Positions 1 to 4,944 of a stretch of 16,101 nt of DNA are shown piece by piece. The position numbers were made by a program, and so were the translations under genes. The stretch comes from JACOTK01 sp038256565 (GTDB lineage: Bacteria; Actinomycetota; Acidimicrobiia; Acidimicrobiales; CADCSY01): contig JBBSKG010000060.1 in assembly GCA_038256565.1 (NCBI GenBank), positions 1 to 16,101 on the forward strand. Reading direction: 5' to 3'. The notes below the pieces were generated by a model. It was not told where the DNA came from, searched no databases, and was given only the letters and a program-made list of their open reading frames with translations. Within the stretch, counting starts at the first letter, position 1. Each line of letters opens with the position of its first letter.

Positions 1-950
1 ATGGTCTCGCTCAACAGCATGGGTCCCGACGAAGCAGGGAGGACGATGCCTCCGTTGCCGATGGTCTCGGCGATGGCACCAGCCGCTCTCGCCACGACCG
101 GCGTCCCGAACGACATGGCTTCGAGTGGCGGGAGGGCCAGGCCTTCGTGTGCGCTGGTGCTCACGAGCATTCGTGTCATGCGAAAGAAGGTGGCCAACGC
201 CGACTCGGTGACCGACCCGGTGAACCATGTGCGTTCGACGCGCAGCAGCCGTGCCTGGCGATGCAGTGCATCGAGGTACTTCGGAAGCCGCGGTGTGCCG
301 ACGACGACAAGCCCGAGCTCGAGTTCGTGGACCCACTGAACCAGGTGCATTGCCCCAACCATGGTCTCGAATCGCTTGTGAGGCAGGAGCTGGGAAACGC
401 CGAGGACAAAACCCGAGGGAAACCGCTCGGAGATCTCACGGGCGAGACGGGCATCGGGAGCAACTGATCGCAGACGCGATGGGCGCAGCCCGGCGGGCAT
501 CACCTGAACATCATCGAAGCCCTCGGCGGCAAGGGCCGACGCGTTGAACGACGAGTCGGCGATGGACAGCACCACACGATCACGAAGCAGGGAGAGCTCG
601 TAACGACCCCATTCGAGGCCGACAGCGAACTCGGGTTGATGCTCAAGAAAAAAGGAGGAGGGTGTGATGTTGTGATAGATCAGCACGACCCGCTCCGGTC
701 GGTTGAGCAGTGCCCGTGTCACCTCGGGGGTGCCATAGCTTGCGTGGTAGACGATGATGTCGTTGCGTTGTCCGGGACCCAGCCGATCGAGCGGCACCAC
801 GTCCCCGGCAACGTCGGGTGCGATGAAGTGAGCGTAGATGTCGCTTTGCCCGCGCTCGCGTAGTGCGCCGCGAATGGTCCGAGCCATGGCGGTGATGGCG
901 TCACCCCCGGCGGCACCGACCAATACCTGGTTGATACGACGGCCCGTCAC
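1..950 (-). CDS. GT4-family glycosyltransferase, C-terminus cut off by window edge
   Basis: Reading the minus strand from a GTG at 948-950 gives 316 uninterrupted codons that run off the left edge. The product looks like a GT-B fold, GT4 retaining glycosyltransferase. Visible elements are a donor-domain strand FVLGVSQLLPHKRFE (about residues 181-195), VVVGTPRLP (215-223), and the hallmark E-x7-E motif in HEGLALPPLEAMSFGTPVV (Glu269 and Glu277), which in this family contacts the nucleotide-sugar. The N-terminal half has YHNITPSSFF (92-101) and ADSSFNASAL (131-140), usual in actinobacterial GT4 enzymes. No signal peptide or membrane helix is seen, so it is probably cytoplasmic. The GTG overlaps the TGA of the upstream coiled-coil gene (GTGA), suggesting translational coupling. 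Family membership is firm; donor and acceptor sugars cannot be read from sequence. Confidence 0.9.
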   Translation of the reverse strand, partial: MTGRRINQVLVGAAGGDAITAMARTIRGALRERGQSDIYAHFIAPDVAGDVVPLDRLGPGQRNDIIVYHASYGTPEVTRALLNRPERVVLIYHNITPSSFFLEHQPEFAVGLEWGRYELSLLRDRVVLSIADSSFNASALAAEGFDDVQVMPAGLRPSRLRSVAPDARLAREISERFPSGFVLGVSQLLPHKRFETMVGAMHLVQWVHELELGLVVVGTPRLPKYLDALHRQARLLRVERTWFTGSVTESALATFFRMTRMLVSTSAHEGLALPPLEAMSFGTPVVARAAGAIAETIGNGGIVLPASSGPMLLSET

Positions 951-1462
951 CCAACCGCCGACTTCGTTTCGAGGTCATGGACCCGCCGCTCGAGGTTGAG
1001 CACCGCGTCGGCCAGATGGTCGATCACCGCAACCCGATCGAGCACGGCGCTCATCATCTCGTGTAATTGGCGTTCGTCTGCCTCGCGCTGCATCTCGATG
1101 AGGCGGCGAATTTCTTGGAGGGCACCTGCGATGTCCTGGCCCAACGTTCGGACATGCTCGGCGAGCACGCTCGTGTGTCGTTCCACCACGCGGCCCGCCG
1201 TCTTGTGCATCGTCCGCCCCCCGGGCAGTCGGGAGTCAAGGTCGGGGGGAGCTCCCAATGCAAGGGTTGTGTGCGTGACCGCTGCGATGCGCTGCTCGAG
1301 GTCCCCGGTGTTGACCTCATGCCGATGCACGGCATCCATGATGAGCCTGAACTCCGCTTCGAGTTGCTCTTCGAGTCCCGGGGGGTAATCACCCATCGCC
1401 CGTCGGGTGGCCACCCGCTCCTGCAGCCTGTCGACCAGTTCGTCAACGTCGACGTTTTCCAT
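947..1462 (-). CDS. coiled-coil protein coupled to a GT4 glycosyltransferase
   Basis: This is a 171-residue, highly charged protein without signal peptide or membrane helix. The N-terminal third carries VDELVDRLQERVATRR and GDYPPGLEEQLEAEF; the C-terminal half (AGALQEIRRLIEMQREADE, then DHLADAVLNLERRVHDLE) has heptad-like spacing of hydrophobic residues, so a coiled coil is expected. A longer start at 1472-1474 exists, but GGAGG (1468-1472 on this strand) lies 5 nt before the ATG at 1460-1462, so I chose the inner ATG. Its stop overlaps the GTG of the GT4 gene by 4 nt. I do not recognise a catalytic domain. By context it may dimerise, scaffold or localise the partner glycosyltransferase; this is inference. 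A second glycosyltransferase/coiled-coil pair sits at 10700-13350. Confidence 0.8.
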   Translation of the reverse strand: MENVDVDELVDRLQERVATRRAMGDYPPGLEEQLEAEFRLIMDAVHRHEVNTGDLEQRIAAVTHTTLALGAPPDLDSRLPGGRTMHKTAGRVVERHTSVLAEHVRTLGQDIAGALQEIRRLIEMQREADERQLHEMMSAVLDRVAVIDHLADAVLNLERRVHDLETKSAVG

Positions 1463-1481
1463 CCAGCCCTCCATGTGGTCA

Positions 1482-1491
1482 TGTAATCCTA
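1482..1491. promoter_or_regulatory. overlapping divergent -10 boxes
   Basis: On the plus strand TGTAAT (1482-1487) lies 8 nt before the ATG at 1496, which would give a leaderless or almost leaderless mRNA for the GT2 gene. On the minus strand TAGGAT (complement of 1486-1491) lies about 23 nt before the ATG at 1462, leaving room for the GGAGG ribosome site. No convincing -35 box is seen for either. The two -10 boxes overlap by two bases, so polymerase binding for the two divergent operons might be mutually exclusive. This is by eye only. Confidence 0.35.
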
Positions 1492-1495
1492 GTCA

Positions 1496-2623
1496 ATGAT
1501 CCCACAGGGCATAGAGTTCCTAACTCGTATGATGGATGCAAGCAGTTCTTATGACGGTGTACAGGCAGACCAGCGGCCGAACGCTCCTGACGACTTACAA
1601 CCGTCGTTGTCGATCATCATCCCCGTGTTCAATGGTGAGGGATGGGTTGGGCGTTGTCTCGCTCACCTTGCAGCCGCAACCAGCCAGGCCGAGTTTTCGT
1701 CGGTCGAAGTCCTCCTGATCGACGATGGCTCCACTGACCGTACGCTTGTCGAAGCCGCAACAGCGTTGCACGACGAGCCCGACATCGCACTGCGAACATT
1801 CTCGCAGCCGAATTCCGGCAGGTTCGCGGCTCGACGCCTTGGATTGGAAAATGCCAAGTACGACTTCGTCTTGTTCATAGACGCACGTGTCTTCATTGAT
1901 GAATCGGCATTGGCATTCGTCGCACCTCTTCTCAACAGGCCTGACCAACAGGTATGGACATCACACGTCGAGGCAGCGACGGCGGACAACCCTATTGCCG
2001 GGTTTTGGCAGGCAATCGAACATATTGCCTGGCGGCGTTACTTCAAGAGCCCTCGAACAATGTCGTTCGGTATCGACGAATTCGATTATTTCCCCAAGGG
2101 AACAACCGCACTCATCGCCGCCAAGGAGATGCTCATCGAAGCGTTCGACGCATTCGAGCCAACCGTGACTGATTGGCACAAGGTCAATGACGATACGGCT
2201 GTTCTGAGATGGGTAGCCGAACGCACGCCCATCAACATTTCACCGCATTACTCCAGCACGTACAACGCTCGTACCAACCTGGTCGAGTTCCTCAAGCACG
2301 CTGAACATCGCGGCACGGTACTCATCGACGGCTATCTGCGACTCGGGACGAGATTTGCCGGTCCGATCGTGGGCGTCCTGGTGCTGACGCCGGTACTTGT
2401 GTGGTTCGTCCTCCGGCATCCCGTTCGGGCGGTCATGGTCGGTGTGGCTGGGTCTGTGACTGCAGCGGCCGGAGCCAAGTCGCTTGGCGTCCGCAAGTCA
2501 GACGCTCTCATTTTTGGAACGCTGGCCATGCCTTTCGGTGTCGCCTATCTTACGGGCATGTGGCGAGGGGTGTTGCTCCGAATCTCCTGGCTCAGGCAGC
2601 GGCGCCGTGGCCCCGTCGGTTGA
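1496..2623 (+). CDS. GT2-family glycosyltransferase with C-terminal membrane segments
   Basis: The 375-residue product has a GT-A fold, family 2 catalytic domain: first strand SLSIIIPVFN (residues 37-46), nucleotide-binding EVLLIDDGSTDRT (71-83), and FVLFIDARVFID (125-136) where most members have a DxD; here the metal site reads D-A-R, which is unusual but occurs in membrane-linked GT2 proteins. The last ~90 residues hold two or three hydrophobic stretches (about 290-306, 313-326, 337-355), ending in a basic tail (RQRRRGP), so it probably sits on the inner face of the membrane and uses a lipid-linked acceptor. The first 30 residues are not conserved-looking; ATGs at 1529 and 1532 are alternative starts. 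It is followed after 7 nt by a GT4 gene, almost certainly the same operon. The sugar is unknown. Confidence 0.88.
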   Translation: MIPQGIEFLTRMMDASSSYDGVQADQRPNAPDDLQPSLSIIIPVFNGEGWVGRCLAHLAAATSQAEFSSVEVLLIDDGSTDRTLVEAATALHDEPDIALRTFSQPNSGRFAARRLGLENAKYDFVLFIDARVFIDESALAFVAPLLNRPDQQVWTSHVEAATADNPIAGFWQAIEHIAWRRYFKSPRTMSFGIDEFDYFPKGTTALIAAKEMLIEAFDAFEPTVTDWHKVNDDTAVLRWVAERTPINISPHYSSTYNARTNLVEFLKHAEHRGTVLIDGYLRLGTRFAGPIVGVLVLTPVLVWFVLRHPVRAVMVGVAGSVTAAAGAKSLGVRKSDALIFGTLAMPFGVAYLTGMWRGVLLRISWLRQRRRGPVG

Positions 2624-2630
2624 GCGCCTG

Positions 2631-3713
2631 ATGCGAATCCTCATCTTCAATTGGAAAGATCTCGCGCACCCGGCTGCTGGGGGGGCCGAGGTGTACACCG
2701 AGGGCTTTGCCCGTGAACTGGTCAAGAGGGGTCATTCGGTGACCTTGTTCGTTGCTGCTGTCGAGGGTAGGCCAGCCGAGGAAGAGGTGCAGGGGGTCAG
2801 GGTCATTCGTCGTGGCGGTCGGTTCGGGGTCTATCGCGCTGCCCGCAGGTTTTGGAAAACCCAAGGTGAGGGCCAGTTCGATGTAGTCATCGACGAGGTC
2901 AATACCCGACCCTTCCTGACGCCGAGATACATACGATCCACACCAATTGTTGCGTTGATCCACCAGCTGGCTCGCGACGTGTGGCAATACGAAGTTCCTG
3001 CCCCTCTTGGCTATGTGGGTCGCTATCTTCTCGAGCCTTGGTGGTTGCGCAGCTATCGCAACGTGCTAGTCATGACCGACTCTGTCTCGTCAGCCGAGTC
3101 ATTCGAGGCATACGGCATTTCCGGGGCGCATCCGTTGCCTATCGGAGCAGCGCCCATTGACAAGCCCGTCGTGGACAAGGAGGCGAAGCCGACGATTGTG
3201 TTTTTGGGTCGACTGGTGGAGAGCAAGCGACCGCATCATGTTGTCGAGGCTTTCACGAAGGTGCAGGAGGTATTTCCGGATGCCCAGTTGTGGCTGATCG
3301 GTGATGGCCCGTACCGGGCAACCATCGCAAAGAGCACCGGCCCCAATGTCCACCTGCTCGGCCGTGTGTCGAGCAGGGAACGCGAAGAGCGTCTGGCAAG
3401 GGCGCATGTGTTGGTTGCGACCTCCGTGCGAGAAGGATGGGGCCTCAACGTCAGTGAGGCCTCAGTGTGTGGAACCCCTGCTATCGGCTATCGGGTTCCG
3501 GGACTGGTCGACTCGGTTCCGGCCTCCGGTGGCCATCTTGTGGAACCAAATCCTGAAGCTCTCGGTGAGGCCTTGATCGCATTTTTCAAAGAGGAACTCA
3601 GGCTTACGCCAATTCCATCATTGGCCCCGTGGGAGGATGTCGCCGATGCGGTCGAGGGCCATCTACGGAAGGCGGTTGGTGGCTGCGGTGCTGCGCCCCT
3701 ACTGCCCGGATAG
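2631..3713 (+). CDS. GT4-family glycosyltransferase
   Basis: The product is a 360-residue GT-B fold glycosyltransferase. The N-terminal domain starts MRILIFNWKDLAHPAAGGAE with the Gly-rich acceptor-side loop (17-19) and a helix EGFARELVKRGHSVTLF. The donor domain has FLGRLVESKRPHHVVEAF (191-208), LWLIGDGPY (220-228), HLLGRVSS (241-248), and E-x7-E in REGWGLNVSEAS (Glu268, Glu276), diagnostic of GT4. The frame is open further upstream to 2484, but that stretch overlaps the GT2 gene and is out of character; the ATG at 2631, 7 nt after the GT2 stop, begins exactly at the conserved first strand, so I chose it. No signal peptide; cytoplasmic. Likely adds a sugar to the same glycan as its upstream neighbour; the sugar cannot be assigned. 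Confidence 0.9.
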   Translation: MRILIFNWKDLAHPAAGGAEVYTEGFARELVKRGHSVTLFVAAVEGRPAEEEVQGVRVIRRGGRFGVYRAARRFWKTQGEGQFDVVIDEVNTRPFLTPRYIRSTPIVALIHQLARDVWQYEVPAPLGYVGRYLLEPWWLRSYRNVLVMTDSVSSAESFEAYGISGAHPLPIGAAPIDKPVVDKEAKPTIVFLGRLVESKRPHHVVEAFTKVQEVFPDAQLWLIGDGPYRATIAKSTGPNVHLLGRVSSREREERLARAHVLVATSVREGWGLNVSEASVCGTPAIGYRVPGLVDSVPASGGHLVEPNPEALGEALIAFFKEELRLTPIPSLAPWEDVADAVEGHLRKAVGGCGAAPLLPG

Positions 3714-3884
3714 GACGGTTGACGGAGAAGTTATGGGTGGAGGGAGAGGTGGGAGAGGGTTTTCCTCTCGGAATGCCAACCTCGCAAAAAGAATCAATAC
3801 CAGAATGACAGCAATGACGGGTTCGATCTTCGATCTTCGGCGGGAGCGTCGCAGTCTGGGAGCAGGAGTGTTCGGCTTGAGCAC
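3699..3884 (-). CDS. possible small single-pass membrane protein
   Basis: A GTG-started frame of 61 codons on the minus strand overlaps the 3' end of the GT4 gene by 15 nt (convergent). The predicted product has an Arg-rich N-terminus (LRRSRRRSK), one strongly hydrophobic stretch (EPVIAVILVLILFARLAF, about residues 21-38) and a Pro-rich tail (PLPPLPPPI). That layout fits a small inner-membrane protein with the N-terminus inside. GAGGTAGG lies about 8-10 nt upstream of the GTG and could be a ribosome site. There is no recognised family, and the frame could be chance next to an insertion-sequence scar. Confidence 0.3.
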   Translation of the reverse strand: MLKPNTPAPRLRRSRRRSKIEPVIAVILVLILFARLAFREENPLPPLPPPITSPSTVLSGQ

Positions 3885-3947
3885 TGAGAGAACCTACCTC
3901 AGGGTCCATCCCGTCGAGGTGGTTGGTCGATTCCCACGGCCTATTGT

Positions 3948-4006
3948 CTCATGTCAAAACCTCCGGGAAGGGTCCCTCGTTGCCTCATCGGGGAATCTCC
4001 GCTTCG
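3948..4006. repeat. outer imperfect inverted repeat, left copy
   Basis: Read on the minus strand, this stretch matches 4835-4892 read on the plus strand at about 44 of 59 positions. Identical blocks are CGAAGCGGAGA, TGAGGCAACGA and CGGAGGTTTT, and ATGAG recurs at the tip. The pair could be the terminal inverted repeats of one decayed element or the same end of two copies. In this copy the minus strand encodes the tail KRRFPDEATRDPSRRF followed by a stop. Confidence 0.6.
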
Positions 4007-4174
4007 GGGGGTTGACGAAGGACTGCTTGACGGGAGGTTTGGCGGGTGCAGGGGCCTTGGTCAGTGAGACGGTTTGAAGTTTTGCGGCGAGTGTGTCGAT
4101 CTGGCATGAGAGATGGCCCAGATGGACGTCTGCGAGCGTCGAGTCGAGATGTCGCCATGTTGTCTCGGTGATGG
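3954..4174 (-). pseudogene. probable C-terminal remnant of an integrase-type transposase
   Basis: The minus strand is open from the inner inverted repeat at 4175 to a TGA at 3954-3956. It encodes a short helical stretch (LSCQIDTLAAKLQTVSL), a Pro/Ala-rich linker and the basic tail KRRFPDEATRDPSRRF. A DEAT..SR-type end is, from memory, a common C-terminus of DDE integrase-domain transposases, and the fragment lies on the same strand as, and downstream of, the clear integrase fragment at 4586-4829. I infer that both derive from one gene now separated by an IS3-family remnant. This half has no catalytic motif, so the assignment rests on position and the tail. Confidence 0.4.
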
Positions 4175-4199
4175 TCGGGAACGCAACGGTGAATCGGCC
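4175..4199 (+). repeat. inner perfect inverted repeat, left copy
   Basis: These 25 bases are the exact reverse complement of 4576-4600. The inner ten bases (from 4190) fit an IS3-type terminal repeat. The outer fifteen belong to whatever flanked the element, which is unexpected for a simple insertion. Confidence 0.85.
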
Positions 4200-4204
4200 G
4201 ACTT

Positions 4205-4517
4205 GTATCATACACGTCGCATGCGTTCACCGACCACCTCGCCGAGATCGGCACCGCTCCCTCGATCGCAGCGTCGGCGCTTCGTTTGACAACGCTCTGG
4301 CCGAGACGACCATCGGACTGTTTAAGACCGAGCTACACCGCAATCCCGCCGCCCTCGCCGACAACGGTGGCCCATGGAGCGGCCTCGACGACATCGAGAT
4401 CGCGGATGGGTCGCGTGGTTCAACGACGAACGGCTTCACGGGGAGCTCGACAACCAGACCCCCGCCGAAGTCGAAGCCGCTTACTATTATCACAAGTCTC
4501 ATCCCAGCGCGGCATGA
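4205..4517 (+). pseudogene. IS3-family transposase (orfB) C-terminal remnant, frameshifted
   Basis: Translating in three successive frames recovers a typical IS3 orfB ending: YTSHAFTDHLAEIGTAPSI from about 4211, then SVGASFDNALAETTIGLF and KTELHRNPAALADNGGPWSG from about 4271, then WVAWFNDERLHGELDNQTPA and EVEAAYYYHKSHPSAA to a TGA at 4515-4517. NALAE carries the final Glu of the DDE triad; the first two catalytic Asp are missing because the 5' part is gone. Frame shifts near 4270 and 4405 break the frame. The fragment cannot encode an active enzyme. IS3 membership is clear from the FDNALAE...KTE, WFN and TPAEVEAAYY motifs. Confidence 0.8.
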
Positions 4518-4575
4518 GAATCAAGAGCTCCGTCTCCACGAAACCCGGGGCACATCAGAGCCTCCATCAAACCCA

Positions 4576-4600
4576 GGCCGATTCACCGTTGCGTTCCCGA
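4576..4600 (+). repeat. inner perfect inverted repeat, right copy
   Basis: Exact reverse complement of 4175-4199. The bases to its left (4551-4575) look like the right end of an IS3 element; the bases to its right belong to the minus-strand integrase fragment, which is broken at this point after the residues SATDIG. Confidence 0.85.
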
Positions 4601-4829
4601 TATCGGTGGCGCTGAGCGTGAAACAGAACTCGCCTGAGCTGTTGCCGCCTTCGTGGCCTACGAGATCGATCTCGATGAAGCCAGGCCGGTTCTCGTCCCA
4701 ATCAGCCCACGTTCGGATCGGTATCTGGGACTTCAACAAGGTGCCGGGCTTGGTGTGGGGTAGCCCCGTAGCCCCTCGGGTGGATTTGAGCGCACGATCA
4801 ATCGTTGCTGCGCTCATCATCGCCAACAC
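4586..4829 (-). pseudogene. integrase-core (rve, DDE) transposase fragment
   Basis: The minus strand encodes SAATIDRALKSTRG, HTKPGTLLKSQIPIRTWADW and RPGFIEIDLVGHEGGNSSG, then EFCFTLSATDIG. This is the start of an integrase catalytic domain of insertion-sequence transposases, where the pattern SAATIDRRL...HTKPG.LLK..IPIRTW is, from memory, followed by PGF.EIDLV.H.GGN..GEF..TL..TD; the Asp in EIDLV is the first catalytic residue. The frame is cut at the IS3-type inverted repeat before the second Asp and the Glu, and the usual ~100 residues before SAATIDR are replaced by repeat sequence. It is non-functional. Probable 3' debris of the same gene is at 3954-4174. Confidence 0.7.
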
Positions 4830-4834
4830 GGCCT

Positions 4835-4892
4835 CGAAGCGGAGAAAATTAGGTGAGGCAACGATGCCCCCTACGCGGAGGTTTTAGATGAG
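4835..4892. repeat. outer imperfect inverted repeat, right copy
   Basis: Partner of 3948-4006 in opposite orientation. In plus-strand reading it encodes SKRRKLGEATMPPTRRF and a stop, in the same frame alignment as KRRFPDEATRDPSRRF in the left copy. It may therefore be a second, oppositely oriented transposase 3' end rather than a non-coding terminal repeat; the sequence alone does not decide. Confidence 0.6.
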
Positions 4893-4929
4893 TCAACGCG
4901 ACGTTTCAGTCCGCTCAGAATGTCACTGC

Positions 4930-4935
4930 TAGAAT
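4930..4935 (+). promoter_or_regulatory. -10 box TAGAAT, probable leaderless start
   Basis: TAGAAT matches the TATAAT consensus at five of six positions and lies 9 nt before the ATG at 4945, with no Shine-Dalgarno sequence between. That spacing suits a transcript starting at or next to the ATG. No good -35 box is visible. It lies just outside the insertion-sequence debris, so the gene may have gained or kept its own promoter after the insertion. Confidence 0.45.
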
Positions 4936-4944
4936 TATCGATCT

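Larger units (their letters stand above)
4175..4600 (+). mobile_element. heavily deleted IS3-family insertion sequence with perfect 25-bp inverted repeats
   Basis: The segment is bounded by a perfect 25-bp inverted repeat: 4576-4600 reads GGCCGATTCACC...TTCCCGA and 4175-4199 is its exact reverse complement. Inside each copy the IS3-type terminal TGAATCGGCC begins at 4190 (left) and, on the minus strand, at 4585 (right, continuing CTGGGTTTGATGG), resembling known IS3-family ends of the TGAACCGCCC type. The body holds only the last part of the orfB transposase. An intact IS3 element is about 1.2-1.5 kb, so roughly 0.4 kb means large internal loss. No target duplication could be recognised; the flanks are inverted copies of each other. 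Confidence 0.65.
3885..4944. other. gene-poor region made of insertion-sequence debris
   Basis: From the end of the doubtful small membrane protein to the next intact gene there is no intact coding sequence. The first ~60 nt show nothing recognisable. From about 3948 to 4892 the sequence is mobile-element debris: outer imperfect inverted repeats, two minus-strand integrase fragments, and between them an IS3-family remnant with perfect inverted repeats. The last ~50 nt hold the likely promoter of the membrane protein at 4945. Several frames are open here only because the DNA is GC-rich. Confidence 0.7.

Noticed and set aside
2484..2630. Upstream extension of the GT4 gene by 49 codons
   Set aside because: It lies wholly in another frame of the GT2 gene and would put unrelated residues before the conserved first strand; the ATG at 2631 fits the family.
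3637..4077. Open plus-strand frame of 146 codons after the GT4 gene
   Set aside because: It overlaps the GT4 3' end in another frame, has no recognisable motif, and its last part is the antisense of the transposase remnant and outer repeat.
4567..4695. Short direct similarity between 4567-4588 and 4675-4695 (both CCAGGCCG with similar flanks)
   Set aside because: One copy is the IS3 end and the other codes for RPGFIEI in the integrase fragment; the match is short and is probably coincidence.
4093..4887. Open plus-strand frame of 264 codons across the insertion-sequence debris
   Set aside because: It passes through IS3 transposase codons in the right frame only for part of its length and then through the antisense of the integrase fragment; it is chance openness in GC-rich DNA.
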